Positions 37,454 through 46,796 of a stretch of DNA of 64,000 nucleotides are shown here, piece by piece. The position numbers were made by a program, and so were the translations under genes. The DNA comes from JALSRK01 sp964461995 (GTDB lineage: Bacteria; Acidobacteriota; Terriglobia; Bryobacterales; Bryobacteraceae). The notes under the pieces are model-generated. The model was not told the origin of the DNA and made no database searches. It saw nothing but the letters and a program-made list of their open reading frames with translations. The DNA lies in the NCBI GenBank assembly GCA_964461995.1, contig CAYWXL010000015.1, positions 1 through 64,000 of the forward strand, written 5' to 3'. Position 1 is the first letter of the stretch, and each line of letters begins with the position of its first letter.

Positions 37454-38836
37454 CTGGGTGTCCCCGCTGCGTACCTTGAAGATGCATCTGGATTCCGGGG
37501 CTGGGCGGAGCGCCTATTCCAGCCGGAATCCGTTGAGGAGGCGTCCGAGATCGTCCGGTCCGCCGCCGCCTCCGGCGCGCCGGTGACAATCTACGGCGCC
37601 GGGACCGGCCTGACCGGCGGAGCCGTAGCTCAGGGCGGCTGGGTGCTCTCCACTGAGCGGCTGAAGCGGCTCGAGGTATGTGGCGGAGCGGTCCGGGTCG
37701 GGGTCGGCGTCACCCTGCGGGAACTGCAGGCTGCTGTCCGGACGGCCGGCATGTTCTACCCGCCAGACCCAACGGAGCAAACGGCTTCATTAGGCGGCAC
37801 GCTGGCTACCGATGCCAGCGGCTCCCGCAGTTTCCGTTACGGCTCCACCCGCCGTTGGGTTCGAGCGCTTACGGTCGTGCTGGCCTCCGGCGAAGTGAAG
37901 CGCTGGCGGCGTGGAGACAAAGTGGATTTCCCGGTCCCGGAACTACCCGCGCCCACCACAACCAAGAACACGGCCGGTTACCGCCTCGCGCCTGGCATGG
38001 ACTGGGTGGATCTGTTTATCGGCAGCGAGGGAACCCTCGGCTTGATCGTCGAAGCCGAGTTGGCATTGCTTCCTCTTCCCCGTGAACTGGTCACGGGCGT
38101 CGTCTTCTTGCCGGGAGACGAGGCTGTCGTCCGGGCGGTGGAGGAGTGGCGTACGGTGAAGGATTTGCGGATGCTCGAATACCTCGACGTCTGCTCGCTC
38201 GAACTCCTGCGGCCGGATTATCCCGAGATCCAGCCGCAGGTTGGCGGGGCGCTGCTCATTGAACAGGAGCTGGACGAAGGCGCCGAAGCGGCGCTCGATG
38301 AGTGGCTGGGCCGCCTCGAAACTGTCGGCGCCGATCTGGAAGGCTCCTGGTTCGCCGCTGGCGAGACAGACCGTGAGCGCTTCCGGGAATTCCGCCACGC
38401 GCTGCCGGAAAAGGTGAACAGCCTCGTCCGTGGGCGCGGTTTGATGAAACTCGGTTCGGACTACGCGGTGCCTCCGGCGCGCAACGCCGAGATGCTGGCT
38501 TACTACCGTCGGCGGCTTGAGGAAGAGTTTCCCGGCAAGTACGTTATCTTTGGACATATCGGCGACGGGCATTTGCACGTGAACCTCTTACCGTCCTCCC
38601 AGGGAGAGTTCGAACGGGGCCGCGAGCTCATGCTCGAGTTCGCTCGCCGAGCGGTAACACTGGGCGGCACCGTGAGCGCCGAGCACGGTTTGGGCAAGCG
38701 AAAAGCCGAACTGCTGTCTATCCAGTACGCCCCAGAGCAGATCGAGGCGATGCGGGCGGTCAAGAGACGGCTCGACCCGAAATGGATCTTCGGACGCGGC
38801 AACCTGTTTGCGCCGCCGTCGGTCGTTCCGTTATAG
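37454..38836 (+). CDS. FAD-binding oxidase of the glycolate/D-lactate dehydrogenase family, apparent CTG start
   Basis: The conserved frame begins before any ATG or GTG, with YLEDASGFRGW and then FQPESVEEASEIVRSAAASG leading to the FAD-binding YGAGTGLTGG at residues about 47-56. The C-terminal FAD-linked oxidase domain includes FGHIGDGHLHVNLLP and AEHGLGKRK near the end. Family members oxidise D-lactate or glycolate with FAD. The only start with a good Shine-Dalgarno (GGAGGT at 37442-37447) is the CTG at 37454; the GTG at 37583 would remove 43 conserved residues. It follows rnj with no intergenic space. Confidence 0.85.
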   Translation: MGVPAAYLEDASGFRGWAERLFQPESVEEASEIVRSAAASGAPVTIYGAGTGLTGGAVAQGGWVLSTERLKRLEVCGGAVRVGVGVTLRELQAAVRTAGMFYPPDPTEQTASLGGTLATDASGSRSFRYGSTRRWVRALTVVLASGEVKRWRRGDKVDFPVPELPAPTTTKNTAGYRLAPGMDWVDLFIGSEGTLGLIVEAELALLPLPRELVTGVVFLPGDEAVVRAVEEWRTVKDLRMLEYLDVCSLELLRPDYPEIQPQVGGALLIEQELDEGAEAALDEWLGRLETVGADLEGSWFAAGETDRERFREFRHALPEKVNSLVRGRGLMKLGSDYAVPPARNAEMLAYYRRRLEEEFPGKYVIFGHIGDGHLHVNLLPSSQGEFERGRELMLEFARRAVTLGGTVSAEHGLGKRKAELLSIQYAPEQIEAMRAVKRRLDPKWIFGRGNLFAPPSVVPL

Positions 38837-38901
38837 TCGAGTCAGTTCGTTCCGGGTCCTGTTGGAGGAACCCGGAAGCTCGCCACTTCGAAGGAGGGAA
38901 T

Positions 38902-39213
38902 ATGAAAAAGGCGATCGTGATCCTCTCCATGGCTGTCTTCGCCGCCATGGGAGCCGAATGGAAAGGTCATATCTCGGACTCGAAATGTGGGGCCATGCAC
39001 GCGGATCATTCTGAGAAGTCGATCAAGTGCGTGAATGGATGCGTGAAGGCTGGCCAGAAACCGGTGTTCGTCACTGAGGAAGGGAAGGTGCTCAAGATCG
39101 CCAACCCGGATAAGGTAATGGGCGTCCTGGGCCACGAGGTGAAGGTCACCGGCAAACTGGAGGGTGACACCCTGACGATTGACAGCGTGGAAAACCTGGC
39201 GCCCGCGGGTTGA
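38902..39213 (+). CDS. Small exported protein, unrecognised
   Basis: The 103-residue protein has a signal peptide (MKKAIVILSMAVFAAMGAE) and a compact mature domain beginning WKGHISDSKCGAMHADHSEK, with conserved-looking cysteines at C29, C43 and C47, and later a small beta-rich segment (EVKVTGKLEGDTLTIDSVEN). This resembles small acidobacterial exported proteins with a GxISDSxCG opening, whose function is not established; metal binding by the Cys/His cluster is a guess. A GGAGGG Shine-Dalgarno precedes the ATG. Similar Cys/His patterns occur in copper or heme-binding proteins, but none is proven here. Confidence 0.75.
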   Translation: MKKAIVILSMAVFAAMGAEWKGHISDSKCGAMHADHSEKSIKCVNGCVKAGQKPVFVTEEGKVLKIANPDKVMGVLGHEVKVTGKLEGDTLTIDSVENLAPAG

Positions 39214-39288
39214 CGACCTAAAGAGTATTCGGTTCCACTTCGGGGATCCCTGGCCCGCTGCAGGACCGGCGGGGATCTCCCGGAGTGG

Positions 39289-40383
39289 TCACTGAAGTTT
39301 CCCCCGGGCCGCGACCACCCATTCTTCGACGACCTCGCCGTCCCGCACTCCATAAACCTTCTCGTGAAGGTTCATCGCCACACAAATGTGGTTTGGGATG
39401 ATCCGGACTTTGTCACCCACCTGGAAACGCCCGGCGGCGTTTTCGAGGTCGATGTATCCGTGTTCTTCGTTCATCTTGACGAACCGGGCCTCGGGCGCCT
39501 CGATCACGCGGCCGAAGTACGGATCTTCGCCGGTGGCGAGACTGTCGGAGAAAAACGTCTTGGAGCCGCCATCGATGATCATGCGGTCTCCTCGCGCCGT
39601 AGAAACCACTGTCACCAAGATCGAGGCTGCGCAGTCTTCCCACTGGGCGCATCCGCAGGCGACGCAGTTGCGGTCGTTGAAGATGTAGGTGCCGGGCCGG
39701 ATCTCGTTCATTGCGGGAATCCGGTGGGACTGATACAGCGTGGGCGTCGAGCCGCCGCTGACAACCTCGGTCGGCAGTCCGGCGCGTTGGAAATCGGCGA
39801 CCGCCCTCTCCACCGTCTCGGCAAGCTCCTCGAGCAGTTCGAACCCCTTCTCGTCCATCTTCTTGATGTGCCCGGCATAGAATGCGATGCCTCGCAGCTC
39901 GAGGCCCGGCAAGGAAGCCAGGCGGCGGCCAAGAGCGATGAGTTCTTTTCCGGGCGCCACTCCGACGCGCCCCAGTCCGACGTCCATCTCGGCGAGCACC
40001 GGGATCCGTAAACCCGCGGATACCGCGGCCTCAGAGAGAGCTTGCGCGGAAACCTCGTTGTCCAACGAAACCGTGACGGGAACCAGGCGTGCCACGCGGA
40101 TGAGCCGTTCGATCTTAGGTGCGCCGACCACCGGGTACGCGACCAGCAGGTCCGGCGGCTCGGCCGCCAGCATCACCTCGGCCTCAGTCGTCTTGGCTAC
40201 GGTGACGCCCACGGCGCCCAATTCGATCTGCTTGCGCGCCAAGGCCGGGATCTTGTGGGTTTTCGTGTGCGGGCGAAGCCGCAGATTGTGCTCGACCGCG
40301 TAACGGGCCGCACGTTCCAGGTTGCGCTCCATGATGTCGAGATCGATGAGGAGCGCCGGCGTGTCGAGTTCTGAGATGTTCAT
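39289..40383 (-). CDS. D-threonine aldolase-like PLP enzyme (alanine racemase N-terminal fold)
   Basis: The 364-residue protein begins with ELDTPALLIDLDIMERNL and has RPHTKTHK at residues 37-44 with the PLP-binding lysine. The D-threonine aldolase/D-serine dehydratase family C-terminal domain has NEEHGYIDL and IPNHICVAMN, whose His and Cys bind a divalent metal. Members split D-beta-hydroxy amino acids or dehydrate D-serine. The exact substrate is not clear. The gene lies between two exported-protein genes and is the only minus-strand gene here between the small exported protein and the next one at 40387. Confidence 0.88.
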   Translation of the reverse strand: MNISELDTPALLIDLDIMERNLERAARYAVEHNLRLRPHTKTHKIPALARKQIELGAVGVTVAKTTEAEVMLAAEPPDLLVAYPVVGAPKIERLIRVARLVPVTVSLDNEVSAQALSEAAVSAGLRIPVLAEMDVGLGRVGVAPGKELIALGRRLASLPGLELRGIAFYAGHIKKMDEKGFELLEELAETVERAVADFQRAGLPTEVVSGGSTPTLYQSHRIPAMNEIRPGTYIFNDRNCVACGCAQWEDCAASILVTVVSTARGDRMIIDGGSKTFFSDSLATGEDPYFGRVIEAPEARFVKMNEEHGYIDLENAAGRFQVGDKVRIIPNHICVAMNLHEKVYGVRDGEVVEEWVVAARGKLQ

Positions 40384-40386
40384 GGG

Positions 40387-41052
40387 CTATTGGGGTTTGT
40401 GGAACCGAAGATCGATCTTACCGCCTTCGCCGACGTAGTGCAGCCAGACCTGCTTGGGCTTGTGCTTGCCTTCGAGAGGGTAGTAAAGATACCCGGTGAT
40501 AGGCTCGGTGATCTTCTTCTCCGGTAGGATTTTCTCGCGCAACACGCGCAGCAAAGGGTTCGTCGCTTCTTCAGGATCGTCGCGGATCTCGGTCGCCGAC
40601 GCCTTTTCGACCGCGGCCGTGTTTCCGATGTCCCCACTTTGCCCCGGCAGCCGCCCCGGCATCCCGCCGCCTGCTCCGCCCCACACCGGACCGCGGTCCT
40701 CGTGCGCGACGGCGGCCCCTTCGTATGAGTAGATCAGAGTAAGCACTGAGTTCCCGGCGATCTGGCCCGGATCGTACGGTTCGGACTTCTGGCCGTCCTT
40801 GTCGGACCGGATGATGAAATCGTCCCTCCAGATTTCCACCGGCTGCTCCTTCGGTGTGATGGTTACCTCGATGACGACGATGCCCTTCTCGATATCGTTG
40901 CCGAGGAGCTGCTTGACCTGCTCGTGGTCCTTGTAGAGCTTCGCATCGATGCGGAACAGCGAGTTCTCACCGCTCGCCACCGCCGGTCCTTTCGTCGCAG
41001 CCGCTCCTGTGGAAACGAGCAGCGCCGCCCACGCGAGAGCCTGGAATTTCAT
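40387..41052 (-). CDS. Unrecognised exported protein
   Basis: The 221-residue protein has a signal peptide (MKFQALAWAALLVSTGAAA) and a beta-rich mature part with a conserved-looking segment IVVIEVTITPKEQPVEIWRDDFIIRSDKDG near residue 70 and a Gly/Pro-rich stretch near 130 (WGGAGGGMPGRLPG). I do not recognise its family. The start was taken at 41052 because a GGAGGG lies upstream and a signal peptide follows; a longer open frame upstream is not supported. It is separated from the beta-helix operon by an intrinsic terminator. Confidence 0.75.
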   Translation of the reverse strand: MKFQALAWAALLVSTGAAATKGPAVASGENSLFRIDAKLYKDHEQVKQLLGNDIEKGIVVIEVTITPKEQPVEIWRDDFIIRSDKDGQKSEPYDPGQIAGNSVLTLIYSYEGAAVAHEDRGPVWGGAGGGMPGRLPGQSGDIGNTAAVEKASATEIRDDPEEATNPLLRVLREKILPEKKITEPITGYLYYPLEGKHKPKQVWLHYVGEGGKIDLRFHKPQ

Positions 41053-41101
41053 GGCGGACCCTCCGCTTCCATTGTAGCCGCCACAGATGCGTCGCCGAGG
41101 G

Positions 41102-41134
41102 AAAAGGCCCCTCCAGCCCAGTGGCCGAGGGGCC
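41102..41134 (-). terminator. Intrinsic terminator of the TonB-receptor operon
   Basis: On the minus strand GGCCCCTC and GAGGGGCC form an 8-bp perfect stem around a 13-base loop, followed by TTTTCCC. It lies 22 bases after the stop of the beta-helix gene and before the next gene. Confidence 0.65.
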
Positions 41135-41156
41135 CGTGGAAGCAACACTAGCGCGG

Positions 41157-42929
41157 CTATTGCACGAGTAGGTCGGTTTCGCGCTTCTTGTTGGTCCACT
41201 CTTCGGTCCAATCGTCGCCTTCGCCGAAGGCGCCGCAGTACCTGGCAGTGGGATCGAAGAATCCGTCGGCCGGGGGCAACTCCCAGCGGGGGCCGGTGAG
41301 CGGGGATCCCGGGGCGGGACGCAGATCCCAGTCGCTCAACACCGTGGAGCGGAATTGTGGGTCAGCGACGACGATGTTCTTCCCAGTGCCGCGGACGCTG
41401 GTGGCGAAGTCCCGCGCGATACCTTCCTTGAACTGGCCCTCGATCGTGTTGTCCGTGCCGCCTTTGTTGCCCCAGGCGAGGATGCCATTGGCGGTCAGTT
41501 CTCCGTCGTCGATGTTCTGTTCGGTGACCGGGTCGCGGATGTCCAGGGTGTCATCGAAGAAGTTCGTTAGGACGATGTTGTTAAAGCTGCCTTTGAGGCC
41601 GCGGCGCCAACGCGCTCCGTCGCAGGAGCGGCGGCACACCTCAGGGCCGTTGCCGACGAAGGTGGCGTTGAATAGCACCGGTGCGCTAAACGGCTCCGCC
41701 GAATTGTTCTCTTCCAGATTGTCTGCTTCGATTCCATGATCGCCGGGGTTGTCGTCATAGAACACGGCCACAAAATGCTGCACCTTGCCGCGAAAGCCCC
41801 GCTGAATGTCAAACCCGTCGTCGCCGCCCGCTGTGGCGACCAGGTATTTGGCGTTCATCGTTCCGCCGAACCACTCGAACGAATCGTCGAAGCCGTAATG
41901 CGACTGCAGGTGATGCGCCACGGTGCCAGAGCCGCAAGCGCCGAACGTGAAGGAATTCAGCTCGTTGTCTTGCGACAGCTCCGCTCCGGCGAACTCGACG
42001 CGGACGTAGGTCAATTCGCCGCAGGAATCCGCGTCGTTCGTTCCGCCCATGACGCTGTCCTCGCCCGGCGGGAGCCCTTCGACGGTGTCTTCCACTCCCG
42101 AATTCAGGCTGGCCGAACCCGTCAGAACAAGGCCACCCCAGTCGCCCGGTTGGCGGTTTCCGACCGGCAGCGCGCTCGTCATGATGATCGGGCGGTTGCG
42201 CGTCCCACGGGCGATCAGCCGGGAATCCCGCCGAATCACCAGCGCCGACGCCGGCTGGCTCCCCGGCTGGCCTTTGATCACCGTGCCGGACTCGATGGTC
42301 AGCGTCGCGTTCCGCACGATGATCGTGCCCTGCAAGATGTATGACTTGGTTCGCACCCACGTGGTGTCTTGCTCGATCGGGGCAGTAACGTTCACGATTT
42401 CGTCCACCACGCTGATCTTCTGGTAGAGGCGCTTCAGCACGCTGTTGCCCGTGTAGTCACGGAACTCTACTACCAGCGTGTGCATGCCGAGCTCGTCGGG
42501 AACTGTCCAGGCCGGAAACAGCCCCCCGGGTCCGATCAGCGGCGATTTCTCGGCTTCCGGCACCCGCGTGATCAGGAAGCCCTCTTTCAGCGTATTGCCA
42601 AAGATGTCCGTGGGCTGGCTGGTGTTGTTCGGCAAGTACGACTTCTCACCGGTCTGGTTGTTTTGCACGTACACGACGAGTGTGACCGGATAGAGGTCCG
42701 CTAGCGGCTTCACGGTCCACCAGGCTTTCAACTGCTGTCCTGGTTGATAGACGTAGTCGTTCGTCCAGACCCACGCCCGCGCCGGGGTTTCGGTGCGCAG
42801 GTAAGCCGCTGCCCAGGCGGCCTCGGACGCGCTCAGGAAGTCGAATCTGGGTGTCCGGCTGGCCGCATGCGCCCCGGCGGCCGTTAGCGCCGCCGCAAGC
42901 AGGATTGCTGTCCAGTGCTTCTTCATCAT
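41157..42929 (-). CDS. Exported right-handed beta-helix protein of the TonB operon
   Basis: The 590-residue protein has a signal peptide and an N-terminal domain with an Ig-like feel (about 30-175). It then has repeats typical of parallel beta-helix proteins often encoded near TonB receptors in other phyla: TLTIESGTVIKGQPGS, RDSRLIARGTRNRPIIMTSA, GDWGGLVLTGSASL, and EFAGAELSQDNELNSFTFGA. Surface or substrate binding is likely; no catalytic motif is obvious. It is the last gene of a minus-strand operon after the TonB receptor (67-bp gap), with a GAGGAG Shine-Dalgarno before ATG 42929. A terminator follows. Confidence 0.78.
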   Translation of the reverse strand: MMKKHWTAILLAAALTAAGAHAASRTPRFDFLSASEAAWAAAYLRTETPARAWVWTNDYVYQPGQQLKAWWTVKPLADLYPVTLVVYVQNNQTGEKSYLPNNTSQPTDIFGNTLKEGFLITRVPEAEKSPLIGPGGLFPAWTVPDELGMHTLVVEFRDYTGNSVLKRLYQKISVVDEIVNVTAPIEQDTTWVRTKSYILQGTIIVRNATLTIESGTVIKGQPGSQPASALVIRRDSRLIARGTRNRPIIMTSALPVGNRQPGDWGGLVLTGSASLNSGVEDTVEGLPPGEDSVMGGTNDADSCGELTYVRVEFAGAELSQDNELNSFTFGACGSGTVAHHLQSHYGFDDSFEWFGGTMNAKYLVATAGGDDGFDIQRGFRGKVQHFVAVFYDDNPGDHGIEADNLEENNSAEPFSAPVLFNATFVGNGPEVCRRSCDGARWRRGLKGSFNNIVLTNFFDDTLDIRDPVTEQNIDDGELTANGILAWGNKGGTDNTIEGQFKEGIARDFATSVRGTGKNIVVADPQFRSTVLSDWDLRPAPGSPLTGPRWELPPADGFFDPTARYCGAFGEGDDWTEEWTNKKRETDLLVQ

Positions 42930-42996
42930 TGCTCTCCTCATGGCTGAAATCGTTGTCGGTTCCAGGGAAGGGAATCGTTTGCGCTCCGCGCCGCCG

Positions 42997-45873
42997 TCAG
43001 TGGACCAGGTCGAGCGTCATGCCCACCTGGAACGTGCGGCCGGGGCGGTAGAGGCGGCGAATCTCGCCGCCTTGCGTCCACAGATAATCGGCGTTCGTCA
43101 GGTTCTCCACGGTGAACTGGAGCCTCCAGCGGCCGTTCTCCCGCAGCGAGAAGTCATAGGCGAACGCCAGGCCGGTCCGGCCTTCTTCGTAGGTGTCGTC
43201 GAGGCCGAACGATCCGACTTCTGCGATGCGCCGCGAAAAGTAGTTCCCATAGAGCCGCGCGCTGCTGCGCCACTGCGGTCTCGCCCATTCGAGCGCCACG
43301 TTCACCACGTAACGCGACTGGCCGATCAGCGGCCGTTTTCTGTTCGTCACCGACGTCTTGGTCTCGTCGCCGATCTCGATGGCCGAATCCACCACCGCGA
43401 AGTTGCCGTTGAAGAAGAACTCGCGGAGCGCGCCGTGCACGAACCGCAGGTTCCGCCGGAACTCGACCTCGACGCCGAAGTTCCGCGCCCCGGCCGCGTT
43501 CACCCAAGTGCGCCGCTGGTTGGCTCCCGGCTCCAGGATCAGCTCGATGGGATCGGTAAAGTCTTTGTAGAAGAAGCCCGCTGCTAGCAGTTCGCCGCCG
43601 CCAGGAAACCACTCCCACCGGACGTCGAAGTTTTGGATCGAGGTGCGCCTCAGATCTGGGTTGCCCGCCGTTGAGAGGCCGCCGACGATCTCGGTGAAGT
43701 CGAAAGGCGTCAGTTCCCGGAAATCAGGCCGCGCCACCGTTCTTCCCCAACCTAGGCGCACGATTTGATTGGGTGTCAGCGAGCACGTGACGTTCAGCGC
43801 CGGCAGTGGATCGCGGTTCACCAAGGTGGAAACCACCGGCCGGGCAGCCGCGTTCAACGGGTCCAGCGTTATCACGTTCTCCTCGGCGTCCTCGATCCGC
43901 AAGCCGGCATTGATCCTCCATCGTTGCCCCAGCGCCAGGTCGAGGCTGGCGAAACCCGCGTAGATCGTCATGTCGGCCGTGTAGGCGTCTGTTCCCCGGG
44001 TGATCTCCCGGAACTGGATGCCGTCAGGCCGGATGTTCTCGACGGCGAAAAGTTCGTTGCTGGGCAACGAGAGGTCTACGCGGCTACGGGGACCGGGAGT
44101 GAAGCGGAACCGGCGGCTGGCAAAGCTACGGTCTCGGAACGTTCCTCGGAAGCCGAGGTCAAGGTTCCCAGCCACGGAGCCTTTATAGAACGGCAGCTTC
44201 CACGCGGCCGACGGCTCGTAGACCCGCTCGTCGAGATTGCCGAAGTACCGGGTGCCGGAGTCGGGGTCCGCCAGAAAGTCGATGTCGCCGTTCGGCCGGA
44301 CGATGCGCCGGACTTCCCGGAGGTCCGGCTCCTGCCGGGCCGCATCGGAAATGCCCATCCGCCACGTGAACAGACTGTTGAGGGGGCCACCTGTGTGTGT
44401 ACCTTCGATCTGGGTCGCCCAGAGGCGCCGCTGGATCCAACGCAGCCGCTCATCGGCGACCGGCTCGTCGGTGTTGCCGTCGAAGCCCGAAAACCGCCGG
44501 GCCTCTTTCTCGCCGTCGTTCGTCAGCGTGTTGTGGATCGAGATGCTATGCCGGGGCGAGAACTTGTACGAGGCGTTCAGCAGCGTGCTCAGGTGGGCGC
44601 TCTCAGTGTCGGCGCGGAAATCGTCGTAATCGACGAACAGTTGTTGCCGGCCGGGGCCGGCGAGCCGGTAGGCCCGAAAGATTTCCGGATACGCCTGCAG
44701 TCCGTTGGTGAACGTCACCGAGCCCACCAGGCCCAGCTTGCCGAAGGTGTTGCCCGCCACCACGTTGTAGCTTTGCTCCGGACGGGCCGAGCTCACTGGC
44801 GTCGGCTCCCAGTTCACCGGGAGCAGGCGGCCGAAAGCTGCCAATTCCTCGTCGCTGAACGCGCCGCGAAAGAGCCGGGCCTCTGTGGGAATGCCTTCCG
44901 GCAGGCTGCGGGCGCCGCTGCCGAAACCGAAGAAGTCCAGCGCTCCGCCCGGGTAGGTGTGGAAGCGGCGGCCTGTCGTTTGAGTATTGAAAGCAGCGTT
45001 AGCGCCGACTTCGAGGATACCTGCGTGCGGGAAGCGCACGGTTTCCAGTTGAACCATGCCTCCGGAGAACTCCCCCGGCAGGTCCGCCCTGTAAGTCTTC
45101 ACGATCCGCACGGTGTCGATGAGCCGTGATTGGAACAGGTCCAACGGGACGACGCGCTTCTCCGGCTCCGTGGTGGCGATGGACGTGTTGTTCAGCATCG
45201 TGGCGCTGTAACGCTCGCCCAGGCCCCGGACGAAGACGTGGCCGTTGCCGAGCACCGAGACGCCCGTCACCCGGGCCACGGCCTCGGCGGCGTCCGAGGC
45301 CGGCATCTTCGAAATCTCCTCGGCGCTGATCCCGTCCACCACCGCTGCCGCCACCCGCCGCTCGGCCAACAACGATTCCGCCGTCGTTTCGTCCGGCTCG
45401 CTCTCGGCCGTCACTTCAATAGTGGTCACCGCGTCGGAGGCCGCCAGGACCGTGGAACCGTCCGTGGTCTGCCCTGCCGTTACCTGGATCCTCTCCAGAC
45501 TGGCCCCTACGTACCCGTCCGCCTGCACCTGCAGCGTGTACGTTCCCGGCGGGAGTTCGAGCTCGTACCACCCGTCCACGTCGGTGCGTGTTTGTCTGCC
45601 CGCGAGTTCGATCACCGATACGGTGGCTTCGGGCACCGGCTTTCCTGTCTGGGCGTCGAAGATCGCGCCGCTCACCAGGCCCGTTTCGGCGGCGGAGCCT
45701 CGCGTTTGCGCCCGCAAGGGGCTGAGTAGCGCCAAGACCACCGCCGCAAAGGACAGCGCGCTGTGGCGCAATGGTCTCGGCTTCGAGCGTCTCCTCAACG
45801 GGCGGCTCTGCCTTTCAGGGGGAACCTCTGCTGCCCCGGGTACTTCTGTGCGTCTTGCCGGAATCGTCCTCAT
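42997..45873 (-). CDS. TonB-dependent outer-membrane receptor with CarboxypepD-like N-terminal domain
   Basis: The 958-residue protein carries a CarboxypepD-like domain at about residues 60-135 (GAIFDAQTGKPVPEATVSV), a plug domain (about 155-270: ISAEEISKMPASDAAEAVARVTGVSV, then VFVRGLGERYSATMLNN and LPGEFSGGMVQLET), and a 22-strand barrel to the end (GRTFQVGMTLDLVH). It imports a large or scarce compound through the outer membrane using TonB energy. I took the ATG at 45873 because of an AGGAGG, which partly overlaps the stop of the preceding gene. The upstream signal of the operon is the PHO-box-like repeat. Confidence 0.9.
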   Translation of the reverse strand: MRTIPARRTEVPGAAEVPPERQSRPLRRRSKPRPLRHSALSFAAVVLALLSPLRAQTRGSAAETGLVSGAIFDAQTGKPVPEATVSVIELAGRQTRTDVDGWYELELPPGTYTLQVQADGYVGASLERIQVTAGQTTDGSTVLAASDAVTTIEVTAESEPDETTAESLLAERRVAAAVVDGISAEEISKMPASDAAEAVARVTGVSVLGNGHVFVRGLGERYSATMLNNTSIATTEPEKRVVPLDLFQSRLIDTVRIVKTYRADLPGEFSGGMVQLETVRFPHAGILEVGANAAFNTQTTGRRFHTYPGGALDFFGFGSGARSLPEGIPTEARLFRGAFSDEELAAFGRLLPVNWEPTPVSSARPEQSYNVVAGNTFGKLGLVGSVTFTNGLQAYPEIFRAYRLAGPGRQQLFVDYDDFRADTESAHLSTLLNASYKFSPRHSISIHNTLTNDGEKEARRFSGFDGNTDEPVADERLRWIQRRLWATQIEGTHTGGPLNSLFTWRMGISDAARQEPDLREVRRIVRPNGDIDFLADPDSGTRYFGNLDERVYEPSAAWKLPFYKGSVAGNLDLGFRGTFRDRSFASRRFRFTPGPRSRVDLSLPSNELFAVENIRPDGIQFREITRGTDAYTADMTIYAGFASLDLALGQRWRINAGLRIEDAEENVITLDPLNAAARPVVSTLVNRDPLPALNVTCSLTPNQIVRLGWGRTVARPDFRELTPFDFTEIVGGLSTAGNPDLRRTSIQNFDVRWEWFPGGGELLAAGFFYKDFTDPIELILEPGANQRRTWVNAAGARNFGVEVEFRRNLRFVHGALREFFFNGNFAVVDSAIEIGDETKTSVTNRKRPLIGQSRYVVNVALEWARPQWRSSARLYGNYFSRRIAEVGSFGLDDTYEEGRTGLAFAYDFSLRENGRWRLQFTVENLTNADYLWTQGGEIRRLYRPGRTFQVGMTLDLVH

Positions 45874-45883
45874 CGGTCTCCTC

Positions 45884-46663
45884 CTACTCCGCAACCCAAA
45901 TCGAAACCAGGTTCGTCTTCACTCCCCGCACTTCCGCGAGAACCGGAACCTGCCCCTTGACGAACGGCTCGTCTGGCACAACCACGTTCAACTGCCAAGT
46001 CCCGACCAGGTTCGGCGCGAGGCCGCTGAACTGAACTCGGGCCTCGGCCACCGACACCCAAACTTTCGGAAGTGTGGCGGTGGGAATCAGCCGGTCAGCC
46101 GGGGCCGGCGAGCCGTCGGCCGGCAGCTCGGCGAAGTCCGCCCCGACGCCGAAGATCTGGACTACCTCGCCGCGGCGCGCCGGGTTGGTTGACGAGTTGA
46201 CCGTGCCGTCCTGGTTCAGCACCGCCCCCGGTTTCGCCGGATCGGCCGGGTTGATGGAGACCAACCCCGGGCTGATGGGCCAGACCGGGATCGAGCCTTC
46301 GTAGGTCGTGTTGCCGGCCACCGCGATACGGAACGGAACCTTCCCTGTGTCTGGAACGTCCCGCGGCACGATGAAGTTGATCTGCCCCCGCCCGACGTAG
46401 TTCATCGGGGCCGCGATGCCGTTGACGAAGACTTGCACCCCTCCGAGCACGGTCGGCAGGGGAACCGAATCGGCGAAGGTCTCGAGGATACCGACGGAAG
46501 CGAAGTCGCCGAAGGCTGAGGCCCAACACCCGGGCGACACCGGAAAGCCGGCCTCGAAGGTAGCGGCATTGACCACCGCCACGCGCTCTTGCGCCGCAGC
46601 CGGCGGCCCGAACGTGCAGGCTGCCAACAGCGCGGTGAGAGGGAGGAAAAGCTGCTTTCTCAT
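45884..46663 (-). CDS. Secreted TIGR03437-family protein
   Basis: The 259-residue protein has a signal peptide with an AAC-like pattern (MRKQLFLPLTALLAACTFG) and two repeats of the Solibacter-type TIGR03437 domain: VVNAATFEAGFPVSPGCWASAFG near the start, then PMNYVGRGQINFIVPRDV, and QIFGVGADFAELPADGSP near 170 with QFSGLAPNLVGTWQLNVVVP. These domains are beta-rich and abundant in Solibacteres, with unknown function. It is the first gene of the operon with the TonB receptor (10 bp gap) and the beta-helix protein. A Shine-Dalgarno is less clear than for its neighbour. Confidence 0.88.
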   Translation of the reverse strand: MRKQLFLPLTALLAACTFGPPAAAQERVAVVNAATFEAGFPVSPGCWASAFGDFASVGILETFADSVPLPTVLGGVQVFVNGIAAPMNYVGRGQINFIVPRDVPDTGKVPFRIAVAGNTTYEGSIPVWPISPGLVSINPADPAKPGAVLNQDGTVNSSTNPARRGEVVQIFGVGADFAELPADGSPAPADRLIPTATLPKVWVSVAEARVQFSGLAPNLVGTWQLNVVVPDEPFVKGQVPVLAEVRGVKTNLVSIWVAE

Positions 46664-46796
46664 AGGTTTCTTTCTTGCCGGTTCTCAAATCCGCGGACTC
46701 CGCGGCGGTAAGCGCCGGAGCCGCTTATGCGAGGCGGGCCGTGTTCTCACTGCCCGTCTCACATCTACGCATTCAGCATCGCCGGCCAGCGATTAA

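Noticed and set aside
43765..45129. A long plus-strand frame opposite the TonB receptor
   Set aside because: It mirrors the receptor codons and has no start context; the receptor is clearly real.
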